DNA from: an uncultured Roseateles sp.
GTDB lineage: Bacteria > Pseudomonadota > Gammaproteobacteria > Burkholderiales > Burkholderiaceae_C
Length of the DNA: 64,000 nucleotides
Assembly (NCBI RefSeq): GCF_963422335.1
Contig: NZ_OY729424.1
Location: 1,302,001-1,366,000 of the forward strand
Direction of reading: 5' to 3'
The translations under genes and the position numbers were made by a program. Under the pieces are notes generated by a model. That model had not been told where the DNA came from. It searched no databases and saw nothing but the letters and a program-made list of their open reading frames with translations. Below, one piece after another: positions 32,305 to 40,923 of the stretch. Each line of letters starts with the position of its first letter. Position 1 is the first letter of the stretch.

Positions 32305-32314
32305 CTGGATCCAG
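32305..32314. promoter_or_regulatory. Palindrome in the SDR-GntR divergent gap
   Basis: CTGGATCCAG is a perfect 10-base palindrome 47 bases before the GntR start, in a gap that must hold both promoters. FCD-type GntR proteins bind short palindromes in this position. A further dyad around 32264-32278 (GCTGGC and GCCAGC) lies nearer the SDR gene. Weak positional evidence only. Confidence 0.35.
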
Positions 32315-32360
32315 TATCCAAAGCGCGACTTCCTTCACCGTCAATGCTTCGGGGGTTTTG

Positions 32361-33035
32361 ATGTCCGACCTGCTGGAATGGCAAAGCCGTGTGCGTTTGG
32401 TGGACGAGGTGGCGCAGGTGCTGCGAGAGCGTATCTACAAGGGTGTGCATGCGCCGGGCGATGTGCTGCGCCAGGTGCAATTGGCCGAGCAGCTGGGCGT
32501 CAGCCGCACGCCGCTGCGCGAGGCGCTGCGGGTGCTGCAGGCCGAGGGCCTGGTCGAGGCTGATGCGGTGCGTGGCGTCAGCGTCGCGCGGGTCGATGGG
32601 CCGCGCCTGCTGGATGCCTATGTGCTGCGCGAGATGCTGGACGGCCTGGCCGCGCGCCTGGCCGCCGAGCGTTCCGCAGACCAGGCACATGCCTTGCTGG
32701 ACCCCATTGTTGAGCGCCAGCGCCGGGCCATGCGGCCCTGGTCTGCCGGCGAGTACACACTGGCCAATGTCAGCTTCCACACCACCATTGTCGAGATGGC
32801 CAGGAATGAATTCCTCAGCGGGCAGCTGGGCATCGTGCGCCTGACCTCCCAGGTCTTTGCGCCGGCCGTGATATTGGCCGAGGCAGAGTCCGAGCAGGCG
32901 GTGCAGGAGCATGAGGGCCTGATAGACGCCATCTCGCGCGGCGCTGCCAACGAGGCCGAACGTCTGGGCCGCAGCCATATCCGCAACACCATCATCACCC
33001 TGCGCGAGCAGCTCGCCGCCACCGCCCATCCATGA
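32361..33035 (+). CDS. GntR family regulator (FadR/FCD subfamily)
   Basis: A 224-residue regulator: winged helix at about 12-75 (VDEVAQVLRERIYKGVHAPGDVLRQVQLAEQLGVSRTPLREALRVLQAEGLVEADAVRGVSVA) and an all-helical FCD effector domain with the metal/ligand residues pattern (NVSFHTTIVEMARN, HEGLIDAISRGAANEAERLGRSHI). ATG 32361 follows a G-rich site; the TTG one codon earlier is not needed. Its stop overlaps the first permease start (ATGA 33032-33035), so the regulator is the first cistron of the importer operon, and it is divergent from the SDR. Small organic acids or amino acids are typical effectors. Confidence 0.92.
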   Translation: MSDLLEWQSRVRLVDEVAQVLRERIYKGVHAPGDVLRQVQLAEQLGVSRTPLREALRVLQAEGLVEADAVRGVSVARVDGPRLLDAYVLREMLDGLAARLAAERSADQAHALLDPIVERQRRAMRPWSAGEYTLANVSFHTTIVEMARNEFLSGQLGIVRLTSQVFAPAVILAEAESEQAVQEHEGLIDAISRGAANEAERLGRSHIRNTIITLREQLAATAHP

Positions 33036-33994
33036 CCCTGTTCCTGCTGAAGCGCCTGGCCACCCTGGCGCTGACCTTGCTGGGCGCCTCGGCCGTGGTG
33101 TTCCTGGTGCTGGAGATCTTGCCCGGCAATGCCGCCCAGGTGCTGATGGGCACGGAGGCCACGCCCGAGGCGGTGGCGGCGCTGGCCGCCAGGCTGGGCC
33201 TGGACGCGCCGCCGCTGCAGCGCTACGGCGCCTGGCTGATGGGCATGCTGCGCGGCGATCTGGGCCTGAGCTATGCCTACAGCACGCCGGTGCTGGATCT
33301 GATTCTGGAGCGCCTGGCCCTGACCGTGCCGCTGGCGCTGATGGCGATGGGGCTGAGCACGGTGCTGGCGCTGGCCGCTGGCCTGTATGCCGCTGCGCAC
33401 CACAGGAAATTCGGTGACACCGGCCTGATGGCCCTCAGCCAGCTGGGCATAGCCATCCCCAACTTCTGGTTCGCCATCCTCTTGATCTGGGTCTTCGCGG
33501 TCAAGCTGCAGTGGTTTGCCGCTGGTGGCTTTCCGGGCTGGAGCGAGGACGATGGCGGCGGCCTGTGGCCAGGCCTGCAGGCGCTGGTGCTGCCGGCCGT
33601 GGCGCTGGCCGTGGTGCAGGCGGCGATTCTGGCGCGCATCACCCGCTCGGCGGTGCTGGAGGTGCTGCGCGAAGACTTTGTGCGCACTGCCCGCGCCAAG
33701 GGCCTGAGCCGGCGCGCCGCGCTGTGGGGCCATGTCTTGCGCAACGCGATGATTCCGGTCGTCACCATCATGGGCCTGCAGTTCGCCAATCTGCTGGCCG
33801 GCACCATCGTGGTCGAGAACGTGTTCTATCTGCCGGGGTTGGGGCGGCTGATCTTCCAGGCGATTGCCAACCGCGACCTGGCCGTGGTGCGCAACTGCGT
33901 GCTGCTGCTCGCCGGCCTGGTGGTGGTGGTCAACTTCCTGGTCGATCTGCTCTACGCGGTGATAGACCCGCGCATCAAGGTATCCGGCCTGTGA
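33032..33994 (+). CDS. ABC transporter permease (DppB-like)
   Basis: A 320-residue inner-membrane permease of the dipeptide/nickel class: MTLFLLKRLATLALTLLGASAVVFLVLEILPGNAA start, PLQRYGAWLMGMLRGDLGLSYAYSTPVLDLI periplasmic loop, six predicted helices, and the EAA-type loop VLREDFVRTARAKGLSRRAALWGHVLRNAMIPVVTIMGLQ. It is coupled to the GntR gene upstream and lies two bases before the second permease. It forms the membrane channel with that partner for import of a peptide-like solute. Confidence 0.95.
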   Translation: MTLFLLKRLATLALTLLGASAVVFLVLEILPGNAAQVLMGTEATPEAVAALAARLGLDAPPLQRYGAWLMGMLRGDLGLSYAYSTPVLDLILERLALTVPLALMAMGLSTVLALAAGLYAAAHHRKFGDTGLMALSQLGIAIPNFWFAILLIWVFAVKLQWFAAGGFPGWSEDDGGGLWPGLQALVLPAVALAVVQAAILARITRSAVLEVLREDFVRTARAKGLSRRAALWGHVLRNAMIPVVTIMGLQFANLLAGTIVVENVFYLPGLGRLIFQAIANRDLAVVRNCVLLLAGLVVVVNFLVDLLYAVIDPRIKVSGL

Positions 33995-33996
33995 GA

Positions 33997-34806
33997 ATGC
34001 ACAAGAGTTTTGTAATCGGCGCCCTGCTGACCTCGCTGGTGGCGCTGGCGGCCCTGCTGTCCCTGGTCTGGACGCCCTGGCCGCCCTACGAGATCGACAT
34101 GGCGGCCAAGCTGCAGCCTGCGTCAAGCGGCCACTGGCTGGGCACCGACGTGCTGGGCCGCGATGTGCTGACCCTGATACTGGTCGGCGCGCGCAACTCC
34201 ATCCTCGTCGGCGTGATCGCGGTGGGCATAGGCCTGCTGGCTGGCGGCCTGCTGGGCCTGTGGGTGGCGGCGCGGCGCGGCTGGATCGAAGAAGCCATCA
34301 TGCGGCTCAGCGACTTCACCTTCGCCTTCCCGGCCCTGCTGTCGGCCATCATGATGACGGCGGTGTTCGGGCCCGGCATCGTCAACTCCATCATCGCCAT
34401 CGGCATCCACAACATTCCGACCTTTGCCCGCGTCACCCGCGCCTCGGCCAATGCCGTCTGGTCGCGGGACTATTGTCTTGCCGCCCGCGCCGCCGGCAAG
34501 GGCCCGGTGCGCATCAGCATCGAGCACGTGCTGCCCAATATCCTGTCGGTGCTGATCGTGCAGGGTACGATCCAGTTCGCGCTGGCGATTCTGGCCGAGG
34601 CGGCGCTGTCCTATCTGGGCCTGGGCACGCAGCCGCCCCAGCCCTCCTGGGGCCGCATGCTCAGCGAGGCGCAGACGCTGCTGTTCCAGGCGCCGCAGCT
34701 GGCCGTCTATCCGGGCCTGGCCATCATGCTGGCCGTGCTGGGGCTGAACCTGCTCGGTGACGGCCTGCGCGACATGCTGGACCCCAAGCTGGCGAGGGCA
34801 CGATGA
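33997..34806 (+). CDS. ABC transporter permease (DppC-like)
   Basis: A 269-residue permease: one N-terminal helix, the HWLGTDVLGRDVLTLILVGARNSILVGVIAVGIG signature of DppC/OppC proteins, and the EAA loop SRDYCLAARAAGKGPVRISIEHVLPNILSVLIVQGTIQF. It ends with LGLNLLGDGLRDMLDPKLARAR, typical of the family. ATG 33997 is used; a GTG two codons earlier overlaps the upstream stop. Its end overlaps the first ATPase gene by four bases. Confidence 0.95.
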   Translation: MHKSFVIGALLTSLVALAALLSLVWTPWPPYEIDMAAKLQPASSGHWLGTDVLGRDVLTLILVGARNSILVGVIAVGIGLLAGGLLGLWVAARRGWIEEAIMRLSDFTFAFPALLSAIMMTAVFGPGIVNSIIAIGIHNIPTFARVTRASANAVWSRDYCLAARAAGKGPVRISIEHVLPNILSVLIVQGTIQFALAILAEAALSYLGLGTQPPQPSWGRMLSEAQTLLFQAPQLAVYPGLAIMLAVLGLNLLGDGLRDMLDPKLARAR

Positions 34807-35807
34807 CGGCCCTGCTCGAAGTCAGCGATCTGCGCGTGCGCCTGCAAACCGCCGCCGGCCCGGCCGAGGCGGTGCGGGGCTTGAGCTTTGCGCTGCAGGC
34901 CGGCGAGACGCTGGGCCTGGTGGGAGAGTCGGGCTGCGGCAAATCGCTGACGGCGCTGGCCCTGATGGGCCTGCTGCCCGAGGGCGCCGAGATCGAGGGC
35001 AGCCTGCGCTTCAAGGGCCAGGACTTGCTGGCGCTCGACGATCAGGCCTACAGCCGGCTGCGCGGTGATCGCATTGCGATGATCTTCCAGGAGCCGATGA
35101 CGGCGCTGAACCCGCTGCACCGCATCGGCCGCCAGGTGGCCGAGCCGCTGGTGCTGCACAAGGGGCTGTCACGTACCGAAGCGATGAAGGAGGCGGTGCG
35201 CCTGCTCGACCGGGTGGGCCTGCCCGACGCACGGCGCCGCGCCGAGGCCTATCCGCACCAGCTGTCCGGCGGCCAGCGCCAGCGCGTGGGCATTGCCATG
35301 GCCCTGGCCTGCGGGCCCGAACTCCTGATCGCCGACGAGCCGACCACGGCGCTGGACGTGACGATTCAGGGCCAGATACTGGAGTTGATTGCCGGGCTGG
35401 TGGATGAGCGCGGCATGGGGCTGATCCTGATCTCCCACGACCTGGGCGTGATTGCCGAGAATGTGCGGTCCATGCTGGTGATGTATGGCGGCCAGGCCGT
35501 CGAGGCTGGGCCCACGGCGGCGGTGTTCGAGCGCATGGGGCATCCATACACCCAGGGCCTGTTCGCTGCCCGGCCGCGGCTGGGCGTTTCGCGCGGCCAG
35601 CGCCTGCAGACGATTGCCGGCACCGTGCCCGGGCTGCGCCAGTTGCCCGCCGGCTGCGCCTTCGCCGCGCGCTGCGCGCTCGCCGAGGACGGCTGCCGGC
35701 GCGTCGCGCCGTCGGCCGAGCGGCTGGATCAGGGCCATGAGGTGCGCTGCCTGCGCCTGGCCGAGTCGCTGCGCCGGGCGCCTCAGTTGCAGGGACCTCC
35801 ATGGTGA
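34803..35807 (+). CDS. ABC transporter ATP-binding protein (DppD-like)
   Basis: A 334-residue ATPase: Walker A GESGCGKS, Q-loop MIFQEPMTALNPLHRIG, signature LSGGQRQRVGIAMAL, Walker B LLIADEPTTALDV, H-loop LISHD. The C-terminal oligopeptide/dipeptide extension with CAFAARCALAEDGC holds the Cys residues that in relatives bind an iron-sulfur cluster. It pairs with the next ATPase to power the importer. Start and stop overlap both neighbours. Confidence 0.95.
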   Translation: MTALLEVSDLRVRLQTAAGPAEAVRGLSFALQAGETLGLVGESGCGKSLTALALMGLLPEGAEIEGSLRFKGQDLLALDDQAYSRLRGDRIAMIFQEPMTALNPLHRIGRQVAEPLVLHKGLSRTEAMKEAVRLLDRVGLPDARRRAEAYPHQLSGGQRQRVGIAMALACGPELLIADEPTTALDVTIQGQILELIAGLVDERGMGLILISHDLGVIAENVRSMLVMYGGQAVEAGPTAAVFERMGHPYTQGLFAARPRLGVSRGQRLQTIAGTVPGLRQLPAGCAFAARCALAEDGCRRVAPSAERLDQGHEVRCLRLAESLRRAPQLQGPPW

Positions 35808-36616
35808 TGCTGCTGCAGGCCCAAGCGCTGGTGCGCCACTACCCGCTGCCGCGCGAGCGCCTGTGGGGGCCTGCCCCCAGGGTGGAGGCGCTGAATGGCG
35901 TCAGCTTCACGCTGGAGGCGGGCAAGAGCCTCGGTGTGGTGGGAGAGTCGGGTTCGGGCAAATCGACCCTGGCGCGGGCGGTGATGGCGCTGGAGCCGCT
36001 GGATGGCGGCACGGTCACGCTGCAGGGTCAGGACCTGCACCGGCTGGGCCGGGCCGAGTTGCGGCTGGCGCGCCAGCATGTCCAGATGGTGTTCCAGGAC
36101 CCCTACGGCTCGCTGGACCCGCGCCAGACGGTGGGCCGCATCGTCGCCGAGCCCTTGAGCGCCTTGAGCGGCGCGCTGCTGGTGGACCTGCCGACACAGC
36201 GCAAGCGCGTGCTCGAGTCGCTGGACGCGGTGGGTCTGCGCGCCGCCGACGCCGACAAATACCCGCACGAATTTTCCGGCGGCCAGCGCCAGCGCGTTGC
36301 CATCGCCCGCGCGCTGGTGACGCGGCCCAAGCTGATCGTTGCCGACGAGCCGGTCAGCGCGCTCGACGTCTCGGTGCAGGCCCAGGTGCTGAACCTGCTG
36401 CAGGATCTGCAGGCCCAGTTCGGCATCAGCTATCTGCTGATCAGCCACGACCTGGCCGTGGTCGACCACCTCTGCGACGAGGTGCTGGTGCTGTACCAGG
36501 GCCGGGTGGTCGAGCAGGGGCCGCCCGAGCAGCTGTTCAGCCGGCCCAGCCACCCCTACACCCAGGCCCTGCTGGCTGCCATGCCGCGAGCCAGACCGGT
36601 CCGCGTGCCATCATGA
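35801..36616 (+). CDS. ABC transporter ATP-binding protein (DppF-like)
   Basis: A 271-residue ATPase: Walker A GESGSGKS, MVFQDPYGSLDPRQTVG, signature FSGGQRQRVAIARAL, Walker B LIVADEPVSALDV, LISHD, and C-terminal HPYTQALLAAMP. It lacks the longer Cys-bearing tail of its partner. ATG 35801 overlaps the preceding stop by seven bases. Second half of the ATPase heterodimer of the importer. Confidence 0.95.
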   Translation: MVMLLQAQALVRHYPLPRERLWGPAPRVEALNGVSFTLEAGKSLGVVGESGSGKSTLARAVMALEPLDGGTVTLQGQDLHRLGRAELRLARQHVQMVFQDPYGSLDPRQTVGRIVAEPLSALSGALLVDLPTQRKRVLESLDAVGLRAADADKYPHEFSGGQRQRVAIARALVTRPKLIVADEPVSALDVSVQAQVLNLLQDLQAQFGISYLLISHDLAVVDHLCDEVLVLYQGRVVEQGPPEQLFSRPSHPYTQALLAAMPRARPVRVPS

Positions 36617-36645
36617 CCCCATCTTTGTTGGAGCCCTCCCGCATC

Positions 36646-38130
36646 ATGTTCAAAGCACTCGTTCTCGGCGCCAGCCTGGCGCTGGCCCTGACCCCACCGG
36701 CCGCCCAGGCCCAGGCGAAGAAAGACAGCGTCATCTTGGCCATGACCCTGGAGCCGCCGGGCCTGGACCCGACCGCCGGCGCGGCTTCGGCGATTGCCGA
36801 GGTGGTGCTCTACAACGTGTTCGAGACGCTGACCAAGATAGGGCCCGACGGCAAGGTCTCGCCGCTGCTAGCCGAAAGCTGGGAGGTTTCGCCGGACCTG
36901 AAGACCTTCACCTTCAAATTGCGCAAGGGCATCAAGTTCCAGAACGGCGAGCCGTTCAATGCCCAGGCGGTGAAGTTCTCGTTCGAGCGTGCGGCCGATG
37001 AGAAGTCCACCAACAAGGACAAGCGGCTGTTCGGCAGCATCGGGTTGATCGCCACGCCCGACGAGCACACGGTGGTGATAGGCCTGAAGACGATAGAGCC
37101 CGACTTCCTGTTCCTGATCGGCCAGGCCACGGCGGTGATCGTCGAGCCCAAGAGCGCGGCCACCAACGCGACCCAGCCGGTGGGCACCGGCCCCTACAAG
37201 CTCGACGCCTGGGCCAAGGGCTCCAGCATCACCCTGGCCAAGTGGCCGGCCTATCGCAATGCTGCGGCGGTGAAGATCAGCCGCGCCCAGTTCCGCATCA
37301 TCAGCGACCCGTCCGCCCAGGTGGCGGCCCTGCTGGCCGGCGATGTGGACGCCTTCCCCCGCGTGGCCGCGGCGCGCAGCCTGGCCCAGTTCCGCGCCGA
37401 CAAGCGCTTTCAGGTGCTGCTCAATGGCTCGCGGGCCAAGACCATTGTCGCGATCAACAACAAGAAGAAGCCTCTGGATGATGTGCGGGTGCGCCGCGCC
37501 ATCGCCGCGGCCATCGACCGCAAGGCAGTGATAGAGGCCGCGGCCGATGGCTTTGGCGTGCCCATCGGCAGCCACTACGTGCCCGGCGCGCTGGGCTATG
37601 TGGACACCACGGCGGTGAACCCCTTCGACATCGCCAAGGCCAAGGCCCTGCTGAAGGAGGCCGGGGTCACCTTGCCGCTGGAGCTGAGCCTGAAGCTGCC
37701 GCCCACCCCCTACGCCCGCCAGGGCGCCGAGGTGGTGGCCGCCCAGCTGGCCAAGGTGGGCATCACGGCCAAGATCGAGAACGTCGAATGGGCGCAGTGG
37801 CTGTCGGGTGTCTACACCAACAGGAACTACGACCTGAGCATCATCTCCCATGTCGAACCGTTCGACCTGGGCAACTATGCCAAGCCGGGCTACTACTGGG
37901 GCTATGAGAACCCCAAGTTCAACGAGCTGTTCAACCAGATCAACAACGCCCCGCGCGAGGCCGACCGCGCCAGGCTGCTGGGCGACGCCCAGCGCATGCT
38001 GGCCGCCGATGCGGTCAACGTCTATCTCTACCAGCCGCAATGGATCACCGTGGCCAAGAAGCGCCTGGGCGGGCTGTGGAAGGACATGCCGGTGTTTGTC
38101 AACGATCTGTCTGGCCTGTATTGGGAGTGA
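36646..38130 (+). CDS. ABC transporter substrate-binding protein (SBP_bac_5, DppA-like)
   Basis: A 494-residue periplasmic receptor. Signal peptide MFKALVLGASLALALTPPAAQAQA, then the family 5 pattern LEPPGLDPTAGAASAIAEVVLYNVFETLTKIGPDGKVSPLLAESWEVSPDLKTFTFKLRKGIKFQNGEPF and LDDVRVRRAIAAAIDRKAVI. A start at ATG 36613 is also possible: it overlaps the ATPase stop (ATGA), adding eleven residues; the later ATG gives a cleaner signal peptide. Placing the receptor last, directly before an amidase, suggests that the imported ligand carries an amide bond. The ligand is unknown. Confidence 0.93.
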   Translation: MFKALVLGASLALALTPPAAQAQAKKDSVILAMTLEPPGLDPTAGAASAIAEVVLYNVFETLTKIGPDGKVSPLLAESWEVSPDLKTFTFKLRKGIKFQNGEPFNAQAVKFSFERAADEKSTNKDKRLFGSIGLIATPDEHTVVIGLKTIEPDFLFLIGQATAVIVEPKSAATNATQPVGTGPYKLDAWAKGSSITLAKWPAYRNAAAVKISRAQFRIISDPSAQVAALLAGDVDAFPRVAAARSLAQFRADKRFQVLLNGSRAKTIVAINNKKKPLDDVRVRRAIAAAIDRKAVIEAAADGFGVPIGSHYVPGALGYVDTTAVNPFDIAKAKALLKEAGVTLPLELSLKLPPTPYARQGAEVVAAQLAKVGITAKIENVEWAQWLSGVYTNRNYDLSIISHVEPFDLGNYAKPGYYWGYENPKFNELFNQINNAPREADRARLLGDAQRMLAADAVNVYLYQPQWITVAKKRLGGLWKDMPVFVNDLSGLYWE

Positions 38131-38187
38131 GCCACAGCAGCACAAGCCCTGCTTGCGGTTGACACAAGGCCACGCTACAACGACGCC

Positions 38188-39594
38188 ATGACCCCTCTGC
38201 ACGACCTCTCCGCCCTCGATCTGCTGGCCGCCTACCGCAGCCGTGCGCTGTCGCCGGTGGAGGTGACCCGCGCGGTGCTGGCCCATGTCGAGAACTGGGA
38301 GCCGTTTCTGCATGCCAGCTATGCGCTGAACCCGCATGAGGCGCTGGTGCAGGCCCAGGCCTCGGAGGCACGCTGGCGCAAGGGCGAGCCGCTGACGGTC
38401 GGCGGCGTCACCCTGGACGGCGTGCCGTCCATGCTGAAGGAGAACATCGCCACCCAGGGCGTGCCCATGCCCTTGGGCACCGCCGCCACCGAGCTGGTGC
38501 CGGCCGCTGACGATGCTCCCCCCGCGGCCCGCATGCGCGAGGTCGGTGCCGTGTTCATGGGCAAGACGACGATGCCCGACTACGGCATGCTGTCGTCCGG
38601 CCTGTCCAGCTTTCACCCGCTGACCCGCAACCCCTGGGATCTGAGCAAGAACCCGGGCGGGTCGAGCGCCGGCGCAGCGGCCGCGGCGGCTGCAGGCTAT
38701 GGGCCCTTGCATGTCGGCACCGATATCGGCGGCAGCGTGCGTCTGCCGGCCGCCTGGTGCGGCATCTTCACCCTGAAGCCCAGCCTGGGCCGGATACCGA
38801 TCAAGCCGCCTTATGCCGGCCGCGTCGCCGGGCCGATGACGCGCACGGTCGCCGATTCGGCCCTGCTGATGAGCGTGCTGAGCCGCCCCGACTGGCGCGA
38901 CAGCATGAGCCTGCCCTGGCAGGACATTGCCTGGTCGCAGCTGGGGCGCGACGTCAAGGGCTTGCGCATTGGTTTGATGATGGACGCCGGCTGGGGCATG
39001 GCCGTCGAGCCGGAGACGGCGGCGGCGGTGCAGCAGGCCGCGCGTCTGTTCGAGCAGGCTGGCGCCGTGGTCGAGCCCATCAAGGGCGTCAGCAGCCGCG
39101 AGATGATGGACGGGCTGGACAAATTCTGGCGCATGCGCTCCTGGCTGGACATCTCGGCCCTGCCGCCAGCGCGGCAGAACCAGGTGCTGCCCTATATCCG
39201 CGAATGGGTCAGCACGGGCGCCTATCTGACGGCGGCCGAGGTCTTCAAGGGCTACAGCCAGATGGCGGCAATGCGCGATGCGGCCATCACTGCCTGCCAG
39301 CCCTTCGACTTCGTGCTCTCGCCGGTAAGCCCGGTGCCGGCCTATGCGGCCGAGTTGGCCAGCCCGCTGAACGATCCGCAGCGGCCGTTCGAGCACATCG
39401 CCTTCACCGTGCCCTTCAATATGAGCGAGCAGCCGGCCGCCAGCATCAACTGCGGCTACACGGCCAGGGGCCTGCCGATAGGCTTGCAGATCATCGGCAA
39501 ACGCTTTGACGATCTGGGCGTGCTGCAGCTGGCCCGGGCCTTCGAGCAGATGCGCGGCGCCCAGCATGCCTGGCCCAAGCCGCCGGCCGAGTAG
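38188..39594 (+). CDS. Amidase (amidase-signature family)
   Basis: A 468-residue amidase-signature enzyme with the complete catalytic triad by position: Lys84 in MLKEN, cis-Ser159 in GGSSAG, nucleophile Ser183 in DIGGSVRLPA, with spacing normal for the family. It hydrolyses amide bonds of small molecules and resembles GatA-like/aryl-amidase paralogues rather than GatA itself, since no gatB/gatC is adjacent. No signal peptide, so it acts in the cytoplasm on what the preceding ABC importer brings in (inference). A TTGACA occurs 24 bases before the start but without a -10 at proper spacing. Confidence 0.93.
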   Translation: MTPLHDLSALDLLAAYRSRALSPVEVTRAVLAHVENWEPFLHASYALNPHEALVQAQASEARWRKGEPLTVGGVTLDGVPSMLKENIATQGVPMPLGTAATELVPAADDAPPAARMREVGAVFMGKTTMPDYGMLSSGLSSFHPLTRNPWDLSKNPGGSSAGAAAAAAAGYGPLHVGTDIGGSVRLPAAWCGIFTLKPSLGRIPIKPPYAGRVAGPMTRTVADSALLMSVLSRPDWRDSMSLPWQDIAWSQLGRDVKGLRIGLMMDAGWGMAVEPETAAAVQQAARLFEQAGAVVEPIKGVSSREMMDGLDKFWRMRSWLDISALPPARQNQVLPYIREWVSTGAYLTAAEVFKGYSQMAAMRDAAITACQPFDFVLSPVSPVPAYAAELASPLNDPQRPFEHIAFTVPFNMSEQPAASINCGYTARGLPIGLQIIGKRFDDLGVLQLARAFEQMRGAQHAWPKPPAE

Positions 39595-39612
39595 CCCAGA
39601 CCAGTGCCCGCC

Positions 39613-40923
39613 ATGCAGGATTGCTTTGGCAACCCGGTCACGCTCGCCGATGCCGGCAGCCTGGCCGCGCTGAACGACTTCGTCGCGGGCTTTGCCGCCT
39701 GCCAGCTGCGCGTGCTGAAGGTGCTGGACATTGCCGCGCAAGAGCCCGGCGTGCTGGTCCAGGCCTATGCCGCGGCCCTGCATCTGTTTGCCGAGACGCC
39801 GCAGGCACCTACCCATGCACAACCCTTTCTGGACCGGGCTCTGAACCCGCTGCAGCCGGCCACGCCACGGGAGCGGCTGTTCGCCCGCGCCGTCCAGGCC
39901 TGGGCAGAAGGCGCCGTCGATCAGGCGCTGGCCCGGCTGGAAGCGCTGCTGCGCGAGCACCCGCGCGATCTGGTGGCGCTGAAGCTGGCCCAGGTGCTGG
40001 CCTTCAACCTCGGTGACTCGCCGCGCATGCTGCGCCTGGCCCTGCTGTGCCGGGCGGCCGCAGCCGATCTGTCCTATCTGCACGGCATGCTGGCCTTCGG
40101 CTACGAGCAATGCCACTGGATGCCCGAGGCCGAGGCCAGCGCGCGCCGGGCGCTGGCCATGCAGCCCCGCGAGCCCTGGGCCCAGCATGCGCTGGCCCAC
40201 GTGATGCTGACGCGGGGGCGGCTGACCGAGGGGCGTGACTTCATGCAGGCCGCCAGCCCCGGCTGGCAGGGCCTGAACTCCTTCATGCAGACGCACAACT
40301 GGTGGCACCTGGCCCTGTTCCAGCTGGAGCTGGGCGATCTGGATGAGGTGCTGCGCCTCTATGACGATCAGGTCTGGGGCGTGGCCAAGGACTACTCGCA
40401 GGACCAGGTCAACGCCGTCTCGCTGCTGGCGCGCATCGAGCTGGCGGGTGGTGATGTCGGCGCGCGCTGGCAGGCGCTGGCCCCGTTTCTGGTGCCGCGG
40501 GTCAAGGACCAGGTGCTGCCGTTTCTGGATCTGCACTATCTGTACGGCCTGGCCCGTGCCGAGCAGCCGGAGGCCGATGCCCTGCTGCGCAACCTGATCC
40601 GCTTTGCGCCGCTGGCGCCGGCCGCCCAGCGCGGCGCCTGGCTGCGCGTGGCCGTGCCGGCCGGGCGCGGCCTGCTGGCCCATGCGCGGGGGCGCTTCGA
40701 GGAGGCCGTGGACCAGCTGGGCCAGGCGCTGCCGCGCCTGGTCGAGATCGGCGGCAGCCATGCGCAGCGCGATCTGTTCGAGCAGATCCACATCGACGCC
40801 CTGCTGCGGGCCGGGCGTTACAGTGCCGCGCAGAACCTGCTGCAGCCACGGCTGAACGCGGCGCCCGGCTCGCAGCGCCTGCGCCGGCAGCTCGATGAGC
40901 TGAACCGGAACCTGGGCCTGTGA
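39613..40923 (+). CDS. TTC38-like tetratricopeptide repeat protein
   Basis: A 436-residue helical protein of degenerate TPRs, resembling the eukaryotic TTC38 family and its bacterial relatives: EPWAQHALAHVMLTRGRLTEGRDFMQAASPGW, then SFMQTHNWWHLALFQLELGDLDEVLRLYDDQVWG, the most diagnostic block. The C-terminal half repeats the pattern (VDQLGQALPRLVEIGGSHAQRDLFEQIHIDALLRAGRYSAAQNLLQ). No signal or membrane segment. It starts 18 bases after the amidase and overlaps the FUSC start by one base, so it is part of the same run. Function of the family is unknown. Confidence 0.82.
   Translation: MQDCFGNPVTLADAGSLAALNDFVAGFAACQLRVLKVLDIAAQEPGVLVQAYAAALHLFAETPQAPTHAQPFLDRALNPLQPATPRERLFARAVQAWAEGAVDQALARLEALLREHPRDLVALKLAQVLAFNLGDSPRMLRLALLCRAAAADLSYLHGMLAFGYEQCHWMPEAEASARRALAMQPREPWAQHALAHVMLTRGRLTEGRDFMQAASPGWQGLNSFMQTHNWWHLALFQLELGDLDEVLRLYDDQVWGVAKDYSQDQVNAVSLLARIELAGGDVGARWQALAPFLVPRVKDQVLPFLDLHYLYGLARAEQPEADALLRNLIRFAPLAPAAQRGAWLRVAVPAGRGLLAHARGRFEEAVDQLGQALPRLVEIGGSHAQRDLFEQIHIDALLRAGRYSAAQNLLQPRLNAAPGSQRLRRQLDELNRNLGL

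Noticed and set aside
38155..38187. Sigma-70 promoter before the amidase from a perfect TTGACA
   Set aside because: No -10 hexamer at 16-18 bases; the closest, TACAAC, is only 11 bases away.
38188..39594. Call as GatA, subunit of the tRNA amidotransferase
   Set aside because: No gatB or gatC nearby, and the context is a solute importer.
36868..40791. Very long open frame on the minus strand across the receptor, amidase and TPR genes
   Set aside because: It lies opposite well-supported genes, has Gln/His/Gly/Ala-rich low-information translation and no domain signature; it is a product of high GC codon bias.
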